In this document: in pieces, positions 34,279 through 46,568 of the stretch
How positions within the stretch are numbered: position 1 is the first letter of the stretch
Layout: each line of letters starts with the position of its first letter
NCBI RefSeq assembly: GCF_030247195.1
Contig: NC_080671.1
Location: 34,322,343-34,386,342, forward strand
Direction: 5' to 3'
From: Topomyia yanbarensis
Taxonomy: Eukaryota; Arthropoda; Insecta; Diptera; Culicidae
DNA length: 64,000 nucleotides
Notes under the pieces: model-generated
Told to the model about the DNA's origin: nothing
Seen by the model: only the letters and a program-made list of their open reading frames with translations
Databases searched by the model: none
Translations under genes and position numbers: made by a program

Positions 34279-34504
34279 TAAACTATATATCACAAGGCGG
34301 AATTGATAAAGCGGACTTAGCGCGGAGCGAACACTTTAAAGGTTTTCGGTATGTTTTAACCACAACTTTACTCGTAGGCAGTTCGTTTGTAAAAGAGACC
34401 TGCTCTCGTCTATTTGGTTGTTTTATGATAGGCTACACCGTTATCGGTGTTATGATTTTTGACAGCGCAGAAACGCTGGTATAAAAACTTATCTAGATCT
34501 AACA
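34279..34504 (-). repeat. gypsy 5' LTR (226 bp)
   Basis: Identical by eye to 25970-26195. Followed by TGAAT at 34505-34509, the right copy of the target duplication. Confidence 0.93.
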
Positions 34505-34509
34505 TGAAT

Positions 34510-37390
34510 GTGTTGCCGTTTGGGGAATTTTTTGTTGGGACCGTTTAAGTATTAAACGCCTTGCTATTAGAGTATTTTTTCGTATTACCGTAAAGGTATT
34601 ACGGCCGAATTTTAGACGTGCTTCTATGGTTATAAGTAATATAATAATGAACGTGGTTCTGTTCACTTTGCGTTGTTGTACCGTTGCTCCTACAACCTTA
34701 GTTTTCTTTCCCATTAAAGAAACGGTGAGAAGTTATTGTACAGCAAAGCGCAAATCTCATAAAAACACGCGAAACGCGCCAATCAGAGTTAAAAATATTC
34801 AAATTCATTGAATGAAAATTGATCATATTCAACCGCATTCATTTTCAATATTCAGTGACGCAGCTGAAAATGTCAAACGAACAAACCGTTCATTCATCCA
34901 TGCAGATTTTCATTCGGCTCCGATTATTATACGAAGCGACCGTGCAGCAACGAATCAAACGCATCAAAGTAGGCCCTGGCACAATGTAAGAGATGATGAT
35001 TGTTGTTTTATATGCTTTATCGACATTTGAAAACATTTTCCTAGATAATTAGTGTAATGAATATATTGTACGATATTCAACTGAATGAATAAGATGGATA
35101 GTTGAATGAATATTTTTTCTATTCACCGCGAGTCGCAACAGGTTCATTTTCAGCCGTCAACAAAGAGCTTCGATTATTTTTAACTCTGGCGCCAATTGAA
35201 CCATTATACTCTTATTGTTGTTGCTTTATGTGAAGGAAGACTTCCGTTGACTTCTTAGGGAGAAATATTCCCTCGCTAAGCCGAATTTCGCTGTTCCAAA
35301 GTATTTTCGAAATAATACTCTAAATCTTCAAAAAAATCTTATTTGGGAGGCGATTAGCGGATGTGATGATTCAGCATCCTGTCACTATGCTCAAAAAGTA
35401 TTGGAGTGAAATTGTGAATTTTATGTGCAAAGAGATGAATGCACGAAATTCGTCAGAGCTTCGTTTATTTAAATGAAGACAACACTTCATAAGAAGGACA
35501 ATCTGATTGAACTAAAGGGACGAAGAAAGGGTGCGCACTTTCGGTATGTGAGAAGGAAAAAATATGCAAATCAAAACTATTATTCATCATTCACTGAAAA
35601 TTTCAAATAATTCCAATTAAAGGCTATATTTTGGCAAGTTTCACTTCTCTACAACTCATACTCAAATTCACACTATGTAGCTCTGTTTATTGACACTCTT
35701 CATCACTTATGTACATAATCCACATTAGCGATGTACACCATATCGAATATTATCTTTCATCTCGATAAATCGCCTATAATTCTTCTTTTTACGAGCGCCG
35801 ACAAGGTGGAGTGGGAGAATTTAATGTATGTGCCACAATAAGTACAGCATTATGCACGTCGCGTCAATCTGCCGAAGCAAATTTACGACCTTTCAACACA
35901 CTCTCCAAGTAAGTACAAACATATTGAATCAGTGTGCGAAACTTATCTAGTGACTATGTTAAGTTAGATGATGTGACTAATGAATGAATGGCAAAGTTCC
36001 AACCGAACTATCCTGACTTGAAGCAACAATTTAATTCCATTCGTAGCAGCACAGTGGATTAACCCTGAAATTCAACACCAAAATGCAAAACAAAATCTAT
36101 TTGTAAATACCGAGGGCAGCAAATTGCCCCATTCGATAATAACATAAATGGATCTCCAACGAGCCATTATAGCACGTGTAGCATATGCAATCGGAATCAC
36201 CATCAGTGTCCCATGGTACGAACAAACGTACCAGTCCGGAGGAACATTACCACGCGGTGGTCATTTAATCCAACAATAATCCATTACAGCACGATTTTCG
36301 ACATGTTCTGTTGTCGTTTCTCTCTTGGGTTTTTTTTTGTCGTGGTTGGATATTGATATCTTGAACAGGGATGCTTGATTTTATTTCTTTGGCAGCAGCT
36401 TCCGCAGTACAGTCGACATCCCTGCTGCAAGCGCAATTTTTATCGTACCTACGTATACCATTGATAAACATGTGCGGCTGATGTTTGTAAAACCCAAACA
36501 GCAAGCATTATTCATACCACCACCAGCACCACCGGTTACCGACAGCTGATGATGCTATTTTACGGTTATTTCGAGTTGAATGTTGAAGAAGATTTATCAA
36601 TGTAAACAGTTTTTACATTTTTATATTGCCATGACCATCAATCAAGCAGTCCGGGAACTGGTCGTTTGTGGGTGTGGATGATGAACTGAAAAATCTGTAG
36701 TAAATAAATTGAAATTCGCTCTCACTTGGGCGGTTTGAGTGATAAGTGCCTATTTTATTTTTTGTTGCATCATTTTTATAAGAAAGGTTAGCGCAGATGC
36801 GAACATTCAACCTCTTACTTTCAGATGGGAATTTGGGGATTGAATTCTGCATTTGAAAAGTTCTCAATATGGTAATTTGCTCAGACTCGAACTCTAAGTG
36901 ATGGTCTTCATTCTGTATATATTAGATTCGCTTGTATGACGCGGTTCGTTGAATGAACTTACCACAGCTAGGGGGATTTAAGAAATTTACAATAAATTAT
37001 TTATTAAGCTAATGTATATCCGATGGATTCATTGCACACAAGTTTCAACTGTTTACTAGGAGCTTTCTTCAGTGCTGTTTGATAGCGGCAAGGTAATCAT
37101 TGTGGTCTGCCGGAATAAATTCCGAGTTTTTTTAACGTGTACTTAACTAAAACTGATCAGACATATGCCCGACAATTTCATGTCTTATTGCATAAAATAT
37201 ACCTTAACTACCGAAGAAATAGATTTTGTGGAAGTAGCCGTTTTCTGTGCTTTCGTTTGTCGTTTATGGTTCGACCGGCGAGCGAACATATTATTGTGTT
37301 GTTAGCACCGTCCCATTGGATACCTATGAACTGCGTGAGGTATGAAAGAAATTATCTCCGATGGAGCATGGCGTCCGGTTACGACCAGAC
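34510..37390. other. no supported gene
   Basis: A long AT-rich stretch. The largest frames (84-91 codons at 36613-36867 and 37137-37412) lack motifs, and the latter overlaps a gag pseudogene on the other strand. A 43-codon ATG frame at 36149-36280 (MDLQRAIIARVAYAIG...) is noted but unsupported. No second copies of its sequence are visible in the window. Confidence 0.4.
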
Positions 37391-37399
37391 GACCGAAAG

Positions 37400-38290
37400 T
37401 TGGTACAACTAGTCTCCGGCGATGGCCCTTTCCTCCCCATTTCTTACATAGTGCTGACCTTTCAGGGCCTTTGTAGTTCCTAGCTTAATGCCCGAAATCC
37501 GAGTACCTGAAAAATCGGCGAATACACCGACCATCCGACTTTTATCTTGCCTGTCTCCACCAGTTTTTTGGTCACATCCACTGGTACTCGAATCGCCGTC
37601 ATTTGAGTGCCTCCATATGACTTCCTAATCCGGATCGTCGCCAGTAGATCTAGGTTACACTACTTGAGCAGTGCACCTCTCAGTTCTTTTTCGAGAACGA
37701 ACTCGTCCATATCCTTGCACTTGACCACGGTTTTCTGTAACACAGCTCTCACGTTCGTCCCGTTGCTTAAACATTCAACAACGAGCTCGAGCTCTTGACG
37801 GAAGGATCCTTCTTTAGCTCGAAGATCATCTTGCCTTTCTGAGTGCGCATCGTTTCAACGACATACTTTCCCAACTCTTTCAGCTCCGAGTCCTCACTCA
37901 CTCTCTCGAGAAGAGCCTCGCTCGCTTTGCCGGTCAGTACATGACCCTTGTATCTCTCCCGATACGGCTTGCGTTTTTCTTCCTTTTTCTGTTTCTTCTC
38001 CATTTCTTCTTTCAGCCACCGTTTTTTTCCGCTTCGCCTGCTGGCTTTCCACGATGCGCAGGCCACATTTCTTTCCAACCTTTCTTTGATCGTTGGTGGA
38101 CTCCAGCTAGCTCTTCTGATTCTTTGGATCTTCTGGCTCCCCCGGCGTGTCCCAAACTCTTTTGTTCGAGCGAGTATTACGGTGACTATTCGGTGTCTCC
38201 AAAATTTCGGTCGTTTCGTGTTCCAAGACTTCGTACAGAGCTTTTGCGACTAATTCAACTCTCATTAAGGGGAGCACGTTGTTTGGCATA
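37400..38290 (-). pseudogene. R1-clade retrotransposon gag (ORF1) remnant
   Basis: Minus-strand frames in order give LEHETTEILETPNSHRN near 38220, a basic coiled region with KKRWLKEEMEKKQKKEEKRK near 38010, KASEALLERVSEDSELKELG near 37900, then GTQMTAIRVPVDVTKKLVE and GKIKVGWSVY near 37600-37540. The last pair is the segment that precedes the zinc knuckles in ORF1 of R1-type elements. A worn knuckle (LGFRAL then LQRPERSALC-like) follows at about 37500-37440. Stops and frameshifts are frequent. It may belong to the same family as the ORF2 fragment at 39725-41848, but it lies downstream of that fragment on the same strand, so they are separate insertions or a rearrangement. Confidence 0.7.
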
Positions 38291-38420
38291 AGTTTGTTTG
38301 GCATAAGTTTATCTGGAATGGGTTCATTTGGCATAATGTTCATTTGGCATAACTGTAGGTGACACTGCTTACCTTTGGCATAATGTTCATTTGGCATAAT
38401 GGTCATTTGCCATAATTTGA
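38279..38420 (+). repeat. minisatellite, unit about GTTCATTTGGCATAAT
   Basis: TTTGGCATAA recurs every 15-25 bp, about seven times. On the other strand the unit reads ATTATGCCAAATGAAC and is clearly related to the ATTATGCCTAACGTCC array at 47952-48122. Confidence 0.75.
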
Positions 38421-38439
38421 AATGCACATTGAAGTGTCT

Positions 38440-38592
38440 TTTTTATTATAGAGGTTATAACCTTAGAGTCATTTGCCTTAAATCGGGTTAAAAAAATCTC
38501 TTGTTGGAAAAATCTCTGCGGGGTTGGGAATCGCACCCAGGTAAGCTGCGTGCAAGGCAATCGATTTACCAATTACGCTATTCCCGTCCCCA
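38440..38592 (-). mobile_element. Feilai-like SINE, copy 4
   Basis: Poly(T), TTATAGAGGTTATAACCTTA, AAAAATCTC, GGGGTTGGGAATCGCACCC and ATTTACCAATTACGCTATTC in that order give the reverse of the SINE at 3186. No clear target duplication was seen. Confidence 0.8.
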
Positions 38593-38697
38593 ATTGTATT
38601 CTCTGTTATTAGGAGTTGACTCCTAATGTGGCTACACCACATCGCTTTAAATTTGGTGCTTAAACTAGTTGAAAGTCCCTATGTTTGAGTAATCCTG

Positions 38698-38799
38698 GCA
38701 AACGAGTGGATCACAGGTTTGCTTGCGAGGGGTCACCGCTTCCGACGGCGGGTTGGCGCCCACCAAACCTGGCGGATTCCGCTTCGGATCGTTGGTCTT
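38698..38799 (+). repeat. inverted flank of the R1 element, left copy
   Basis: GCAAACGAGTGGATCACAGG then TTTGCTTGCGAGGGGTC and CCGCTTC..GGATCGTTGG are present inverted at about 41897-41963. The right copy lacks about 41 bp that lie here between two CCGCTTC words. Confidence 0.7.
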
Positions 38800-39039
38800 T
38801 TTTTTTTTTTACAATGGAGAAGACCTTTATGTCCTAGCCCAGTACACGTGCTATTGGGTCCAATCTACCGCACGGGGTGCACTGGGGGCGTGTCGGACTC
38901 AAATGGTGACCAGCCATTAATACCGACTAAACTCCATTGGGCTCCGCCATCATTCCTCCCAGGAACTACCTCTCGGTATTACTTCTGGGGGATGGCTGTA
39001 CTAAATGTACTCATTCACTCTCACTCACGCGTTCATACA

Positions 39040-39480
39040 TCCTGTATGAGGCTTACTTGGGTGCTCTCTCAATCGCACTTTGATTCACTCTCAAACACTC
39101 CCACATGAGGCTGACTTTTGTGCTCACCTTTTACGTTCCATGCGAGGCTGACTTGTGTGCTCACCTTACTCATTCCTTGCTAGGCTTACTTTTGTGCTCG
39201 CCCTACCCATCCATGTGAGGCTGACATGGGTGCTCACCCTATCACCTGATTCACTCTCAATCGTGCCACTCTATTGTACCTTTGTCACTCCCTCTGGCAT
39301 CCCATGTGGGACATTTGTCTTAGGCCCCACTTCTGACATACCATGCGAGGCTGACTTGTGTGCTCACCTTTTTCACTCCTTGCTAGGCTGACTTTTGTGC
39401 TAGCCTCTACCAACCTGTGAGGCTGACTTTTATGTTCACCCTTAACATGCAGTGTGAGACTGACTTGGATGCTCACCCTT
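39040..39480 (-). repeat. tandem repeats in the R1 3' UTR, GAGGCTGACTTGTGTGCTCAC unit
   Basis: On the plus strand GAGGCTGACTT(G/T)TGTGCTCACC recurs about ten times at 35-50-bp spacing (for example near 39109, 39145, 39219, 39349 and 39418), joined by CACTC..CATGC words. Confidence 0.75.
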
Positions 39481-39724
39481 TCACTCCTCTGCCACGCCAT
39501 GAGGCATCGATAGCTTAGTTCCAACATACTACGCTACGACCCTCCCGTCTTGGCATGAGGCAGTCCACTTATACGCCTATACACTCACTCTTCTGTCTTG
39601 CTTCGGGGTGGCTGGGTTTACCCCTTACGCGGTTGCCATTCGCTGCGCCAACCTGCCTCGGCATGAACAGACCATTCACTCTTTTATTTTGCGCTTGGCC
39701 TTTTTCGCTCCAGCTAACCAATCA

Positions 39725-41848
39725 CTAGTTAGCCGTGTCAGTCGTCTGTTGCTCGGTTCGCCAGATTACCTGTAGCCTACTGGCAATCTGGATGGTAGCA
39801 GCCGAGACTGCGTTCCACTTCTCCACCGATTGACACATCCGCTGAATAAGGGTATCAGGGGTTGTGTCCCAGCCACAGACGTCAAGCATTGCTCTTCTTT
39901 CGACGTCGAACCGATGACATACGAACAGTATGTGTTCGGCAGTTTCATCTACACCTGGGCAGTCCGGGCAGACTGGGACCTCCGCGTGCCCGAACCTGTG
40001 GAGGTACTGTCGGAAACAGCCATGGCCTGACAGGAATTGTGTCAGGTGGAAGTGAACTTCCCCATGGGGTCTTCACACCCAGCTCGATATGCTAGGTATC
40101 AGCCGGTGAGTCCACCTACCTTTCGAGGAGTTGTCCCACTCACGCTGCCATCTGGCGACCGAGGTCACCCTGGTGCGCTCGCGGGCTCCCCTATTTCCAC
40201 GTAGCTCAAAGCACTCCTCATCTTCCCGAATGACCAGCCCGACTGGCATCATGCTCGCTATCACGCAGGATGCATCGTGTGATACCGTGCGGTAGGCAGA
40301 TATCACTCTGAGGCACATCACGCGGTAGGTGCTCTCCAGTTTCTGTAGGTAACTGGTTACCCTCAGTGCTCTTGACCATGACGGGCCGCCGTACCTGAGG
40401 ATAGATACGGCAACGCCTGCCAGTAACCTACGTCTACTGGCGCACACCTTTGAGCTGTTGGACATCATTCTCGATAGTGCCGCAACAGCAGTCGACGCTC
40501 TCTTGCACGTATAGTCGACATGGCTGCCGAAGGTCAGCTTGTCGTCTATAATGACTCCGAGAGACTTCAGACTTCGCTGTGAAGTGATCGCGACTTCTCC
40601 CACATGGATAACTGCATGTTGTGCCGACTTGCGGTTGTTGACGATAACTACCTCCGTCTTATGATGAGCGAGCTCCAGGCCTCTCGCGCTCATCCATTCC
40701 TCCACCGTGCTAATCGCGTGTTCTGCGGTTAGTTCTACCTCAGGAATTGACTCCCCGTAGACCTCCAAGGTTACGTCGTCGGCAAAGCCGACGATCTTGA
40801 CCCCAGGAGGGAACTTCAGTCTCAGAACCCCGTCATACATGAGGTTCCATAGCACCGGGCCTAGGATCGAGCCCTGCGGGACTCCGGCGGTAATCGGAAC
40901 CCTTTTCTGACCGGCATCGGTCTCGTATAGCAGTACGCGGTTTTGGAAGTAACTTTCCAGGATCCGGTACAGACCCACCGGTAGGCTAAGCCGGTGTAAC
41001 GAGAGCGCGATGGCATCCCAGCTTGCGCTGTTGAATGCGTTCTTCACGTCAAGTGTCACTAACGCACAGTATCGAATACCTCGCCTTTTTCGTTGGATCG
41101 CTATCTCGGCAGTATTTATCACTGAGTTGAGAGCGTCCACTGTGGACTTACCCTTCCGAAAGCCAAACTGGTTGCTTGACAGACCGTCCGTATCTTCCGC
41201 GTACGGGGTGAGCCTGTTGAGGATGATCCTCTCAAGCAGTTTGCCAGTCGTGTCTATCAGACAGATTGGTCTGTACGCCGATGGGTCGCCTGGCGGCTTC
41301 CCGGGCTTCGGCAACAGCACCAGTTTCTGCCTTTTCCATCTATCGGGGAAACGGCACTCGTCAAGGCATCTCTGCATAGCTAGCCTGAACATGTTCGGGT
41401 TCGCTATGATCGCTGCCTTGAGAGCGTTGTTTGGAACTCCATCCGGCCCTGGAGCTTTGTTCATTGCTAGGGATTTAGCCACTGCGAGTAGTTCTTCATT
41501 CGTCACTGGAGCCACCATTTCGACCGTGCCCGCACTGTCTCGTAGTGCAGGTGGCCAGGGGCTTGTGGCTCGAGACGGGAAGAGTACTTCGATAATCGTT
41601 GCCAACCGGTCCGGAGACTGTTCTGGGGGTGAGGACCCCCCTTTGGTCTTGGCCATCACAATCCGGTAGGCGTCACCCCACGGATTCGCGTTGGCACTCT
41701 CACACAGGTTGTCGAAACACGCTCTCTTGCTGCTTTTAATAGCCTTGTTAAGGGCTAATTTCGCAGCTCGAAACACTTCACGGCGGTTCTCTCTTGCATC
41801 CTTAAACTCCTGTTTACTTAAACTTGGAGGGTTGATTCCTTCTTTCAA
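39725..41848 (-). pseudogene. R1-clade ORF2 fragment: reverse transcriptase and C-terminal zinc finger, one in-frame stop
   Basis: The frame runs from about 41848 (no real ATG; an in-frame TAG lies just upstream near 41867) to TAG at 39725-39727, 708 codons, with one in-frame TGA at 40073-40075. RT motifs are present: APGPDGVPN at 132-140, KPPGDPSAYRPICLID at 184-199, GFRKGKSTVDA at 229-239, GVPQGSILGP at 322-331 and GFADDVTLEVYG at 354-365 (FADD active site at 355-358). After the stop the frame continues with HLTQFLSGHGCFRQYLHRFG and the zinc-binding CPDCPGVDETAEHILFVC, the C-terminal motif of R1-like proteins. The N-terminal APE-type endonuclease is missing. Apart from the stop the RT domain looks intact, so the copy is fairly young. 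Confidence 0.88.
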
Positions 41849-41896
41849 ACATGAGCAGTTCTTTGTCTATATACCAAATAGCCCTTGGCTTTGTCG

Positions 41897-41963
41897 CATA
41901 ACCGGAACCAAGGATCCGAAGCGGCGACCCATCACAAGCAAACCTATGATCCACTCGTTTGCC
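41897..41963 (-). repeat. inverted flank of the R1 element, right copy
   Basis: The reverse complement matches 38698-38790 over GCAAACGAGTGGATCA, AGGTTTGCTTG and CCGCTTCGGATC.TTGG, with a 41-bp gap. See the R1 element entry. Confidence 0.7.
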
Positions 41964-41979
41964 CGTTGTCGTTGATAAG

Positions 41980-42404
41980 ACAGAAAGAAGGGGAGTTCTA
42001 TTCCAAGAAACTTTCTCGAAGACACGACATTGCTAAAGCTAATAGTTTTGACGCAATCTAAAAAACCCTCTTTTTACTCTTTGGGATCACTGTGCTCAGC
42101 CGAGTTCAAGTTTTTTTTTCAACTTAGATGTGTCGTTTAAAATTTAGGATGAGTTTGAGTGAAATGCTCGATATTTGCGATTGACACCCTCAATAAGAGC
42201 CAGTACAGTCGTTTTTGGTACGTTTTCCTAAGTTTTTCCTCTTTTACATAATTTCCAAAGTTTATTACTTCATAATGATTCAACAGGTTTCAATCGGATG
42301 GAGTTCAGGACAGTTTCGTGGGTCATAGCTTTCGGCATAAAGTTTACTGAATTAGCCGCATTCCATTTCCACTGTCTCAATAAAGACAAACGATGTTTTT
42401 GGTG
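41980..42404. other. no supported feature
   Basis: AT-rich DNA of ordinary appearance. Confidence 0.45.
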
Positions 42405-42435
42405 GCACTCTGTTTGGTAAACTGTTTATGAACGG

Positions 42436-42602
42436 TGCCGGTGGTTGAGTGGTTAGCGTACGCTCATATGAGCGTCACTTATTCCAGTTGGCCTGGGTTC
42501 AATTTCAGCCGAGGTCGTTGGGATTTTTCTGAGGTGGTAGCGTCTTCCTTCGGAAGGGAAGTAAAGTCGTTGGTCCTCGGTGCATGAGTTGATGGATCGA
42601 TA
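42436..42602 (+). mobile_element. tRNA-derived SINE head and body (not Feilai)
   Basis: An A-box match TGGTTGAGTGG lies at about 42442-42452 and a B-box-like GGTTCAATTTC at about 42496-42506 (one mismatch to consensus). The body contains TTCCTTCGGAAGGGAAGTAA and GTCGTTGGTCCTCGGTGCAT, then GATGGATCGATATCTAGT before 28S sequence begins. The body words resemble a second tRNA-SINE family of Aedes, from memory. It has no poly(A) here because it runs directly into 28S. Confidence 0.65.
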
Positions 42603-43850
<1,248 letters not shown>

Positions 43851-44141
43851 AAGTAGAATTCAATTTCTATACTTACTAACAAATGTCCTCCTCCCGTGAT
43901 ATTTGTTGAATGCGCAGTAGTATATACGACCTCTAGCAAAAGCAAGTATCGGACTAACCATTCCTTCCGCGATCTACGTTCGGGCCTGACCGGCGCTGAT
44001 ATTGATCAATAAACACTTTAGGATTACCAGGAGTAAGGTGTTTCGCTACTGCCATGCATAATTATCTACTGATTCCCTGTGCAATTTCAGTAGTCCAGAT
44101 CGATAACGCAACCAGGGATGGTCGCACAAGCTCAAGCTCAA
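43851..44141. other. unidentified end of the chimeric block
   Basis: Contains GATATTTGTTGAATGCGCAG, GATATTGATCAATAAACAC, CAGGGATGGTCGCACAAGCT and ends with a short (CAAGCT)n-like tail next to the right direct repeat. I could not place it in 28S or in a SINE. Confidence 0.4.
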
Positions 44142-44324
44142 GCACTCTGTTTGGTAAACTGTTTATAGTGCTTTTGTTCACTGCGTTTACCAAAATTTTA
44201 TATGGCCTGCCAAATCGGGTACTGCTAGGCGACTTTCGACAGCTGTAAAATATGCTAGTCCCTGCAACTGCGTGAATAAAGGGCCATGAATTCTGGAATA
44301 ACCACGTTTTTATGACGTTATACC

Positions 44325-44386
44325 GAAGGCAAACAGAACATAATTATAAAATCATGGCTTTTATAATTATGTTCTGTTTCCCTTCA
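44325..44386. repeat. strong hairpin (28-bp arms, 7-base loop)
   Basis: Arms CGAAGGCAAACAGAAC.. (44325-44351) and its inverse (44359-44385) pair over about 27 bases with one or two mismatches around loop TCATGGC. It could be a tiny foldback element or a small-RNA precursor. Confidence 0.7.
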
Positions 44387-44545
44387 GTAAAGCCCGCGTA
44401 ACGCTTTTATTGGTGGAAAACATTGTTTTTGTTTTGTGATCTTAAGTCATGTTTTCCGCCATGTCATTACCACATCGATTTTTTGTATGTAAACTAGGAC
44501 ACAACTTTAAGAACATTCCCAGCAAGCCAGCAATCTATCTATCTA

Positions 44546-44769
44546 TCTATATATATATAAAAGTCAAAGTTTGTATGTATATGATTTATGGACTCCCAAA
44601 CGGCTTAACCGATCGTCATCAAAATTTATACGTAGTAGGCATTTGTTATGGAGCGTGTTTGTGTGCTATTGGTTGGGGAATTTCTGTCCGACAGATGGCG
44701 CGTCGAACAAATTGTGTTTTTCTCCTATTTTGTTGAAAGTCGCAGCAACGCGCGATGGGTATCAGCTAG
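44546..44769 (+). mobile_element. short nonautonomous Helitron
   Basis: Begins TCTATATATATATAAAAGTC and ends GGGTATCAGCTAG, the TC..CTAG ends of Helitrons. It lies between an A (44545) and a T (44770), the usual AT target with no duplication. Internal words (AAACGGCTTAACCGAT, GTAGGCATTTGTTATGGAG, ACAGATGGCG) are those of a common insect Helitron family as I recall it. No Rep/helicase is coded, and the 95-codon frame over it is not a gene. Confidence 0.75.
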
Positions 44770-45789
44770 TCGTATATAAAAGTTTACAATAAGTTACAAA
44801 TAATGACAGACTAAATCAAAATTACAAATAGTGCAAGCAAAAATTATGTTTTGTTGTAAGAAGTTCACATAAAATGCAAATCTGTGATCGAAATACAATG
44901 TTGACTTGAAGTTATTTATTAGTCCACTACAACTTAAAACAAAATTGTACCTGCGGAATAATAAAGACAGTTTTGAAACATTGTATAGAAATTAATTTGC
45001 AATTGGATTAAACTGCAAAATCGTTAAAAAAATAGTCACCTCCTTATAGCACTTCGCAAATTCTCTGCCAGACTACTTCAATATTTGAGCAATAAAAATG
45101 GCTTGAGTACAGAATGTAGGTAGTGATTTGTCAGGTATAGAAGGTATCATTGGAGTGCCATATTTAGGATGGATTGTGGTATTTTTAGATCGTAATCACA
45201 AAGCGATAAAAATGATCAAATTTAATCGTTGCTTGATAGTGTAGAAATAGATGAGTACATAGCGGCTATGCTGGGAATACGAAGATCTCAGGTTCGAAAC
45301 TGGAAGTTAAATCCGTAGCAGGTAATTTTAATAATTGATGTTCCAGTAACTCCAACCTCACCCATGAAAAACATATCTGCCAGTGTGGGCGTAACTGTGT
45401 CTTATAACAGAATTATGAAAATTTCATCCTGATTTTTTATTTTCATATTATTTTTAAAAAAATACTTCTTGTTACCACATTGGGGACCTTAAGCTGTATA
45501 AACCTTCATGTGTGATTGTAAAGTTGACCATATATAAACTCAAAATGTTAAGCTAAATGATTTATAATGCTTCTGATGAGATCAAAATTCGTCGTAAATC
45601 ACATAGTTCTACTATACCGATTTGTTGTACGTATATGGCCTCCACTTTTGTTCACATAGAAGAGATCTGTGCATTTTATACAATCAGTTCATATCGTTGA
45701 AGAGTACAGTTAATCAAATTGCAACTTATTAAAGTGAATCAAAATGTTAGCTGGGTTATTCATAACTCATGATGTTATTCATAGATTTA
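44770..45789. other. no supported gene
   Basis: AT-rich. An isolated B-box-like GGTTCGAAAC near 45293 has no accompanying tRNA fold. Confidence 0.45.
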
Positions 45790-46550
45790 GGAATATTTGT
45801 TCACAAAACCAAAAAAATCTGGATACTTTCTCGTAAACTAATTCACGAAACTCGGAATTTTATTCATGCATCCATACGATCCTCGTTAACTACTTCATGA
45901 TTCTTAATATATTTGTCACGGTCTAAAATCCGTGCTCGGGAAATAGTTTGCAAAATCATCAAATATTATTCATGTATTCATGAGTATACTAGTCAACATT
46001 TTCCATTAGCGTTCGTGAAATATTTCACGAAATTGTACCATAATATTCAAGTATTCGTGATCTGGTTCATGATTTGTATAATAGCCACGATTTACAATTC
46101 GTTACCGTGAAAAAGTTGACGATATCATATATGAGCTTACCATTCGTACTTGTGAAATAGTTCACAAAATCATGAAATATTTTTCATGTATTCGTGAACT
46201 GGTTCATGATTCCTTGTTTAATAGATCCGACTTACCATTCGTGCTCGTGAAATAGTTCACGAAATCATGAATTATTCATGAATTAGTGAACTGATGCATG
46301 GTCCCTAATATACTAGCCACGATTTATCATTTGCATTTGTGAAATATTTCACGAAATTATGCAATAATATTTATGAATTCGTTAACTGGTCCATGATTCC
46401 TACTACAATAGCCACGATTGACCATTCGTTGTTGTGAAATAGTACATGAAATCATAGAATATTGTTCATGTATTCGAGAACTGGTTAATGATTCCCAGTA
46501 CTTGACCTAGGCTCTATCTTGCGTGCTTGTAATATTTAGAAGACATTCCT
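45790..46550 (+). repeat. satellite-like array around CGTGAAATAGTTCACG
   Basis: A unit of roughly 55-98 bp recurs at about 45937, 46013, 46106, 46160, 46246, 46335 and 46433. Each has (C/T)GTGAAATA(G/T)TTCAC(G/A)AAATCATG, then an ATTCATG(A/T)ATTCGTGAACTGG-type part and a TAGCCACGATT-type part. The central word is itself palindromic. Copies are 70-85% alike by eye. Confidence 0.7.
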
Positions 46551-46568
46551 AATCATTTTCAATTTCAT

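Larger units (their letters stand above)
25970..34504 (-). mobile_element. Ty3/gypsy LTR retrotransposon, recent, with interrupted pol
   Basis: Two identical 226-bp LTRs bound the element and TGAAT lies directly outside each (25965-25969 and 34505-34509). From the 5' LTR (right) the order is primer-binding site, a ~1.1-kb leader with tandem repeats, one fused gag-pol frame (33144 down to about 29595), a 2.55-kb noncoding repeat insertion (about 27041-29594), the remaining integrase C-terminus (about 27040-26333), a polypurine tract and the 3' LTR. No env-like frame is present. RT and protease context resemble the Mag-like gypsy lineage as I remember it. Identical LTRs mean recent insertion, yet pol is split, so the inserted repeat is younger still or was carried along when the element moved in trans. 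Confidence 0.9.
38800..41863 (-). mobile_element. 5'-truncated R1-clade non-LTR retrotransposon
   Basis: On the minus strand an RT-bearing ORF2 fragment (about 41863-39725) is followed by a long 3' UTR. The UTR contains a tandem array (39040-39480) and ends in a run of about 12 A (plus-strand T run at 38800-38812). The element lacks the endonuclease domain and any gag in its own frame. The flanks on both sides are inverted copies of each other (38698-38799 and 41897-41963), which is not the direct duplication expected from normal LINE insertion. Confidence 0.75.

Noticed and set aside
36149..36280. 43-codon ATG frame with a hydrophobic middle
   Set aside because: Considered as a small peptide gene, but there is no signal beyond the frame itself.
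45280..45310. GGTTCGAAAC as part of a tRNA gene
   Set aside because: No acceptor or anticodon stem can be drawn around it.
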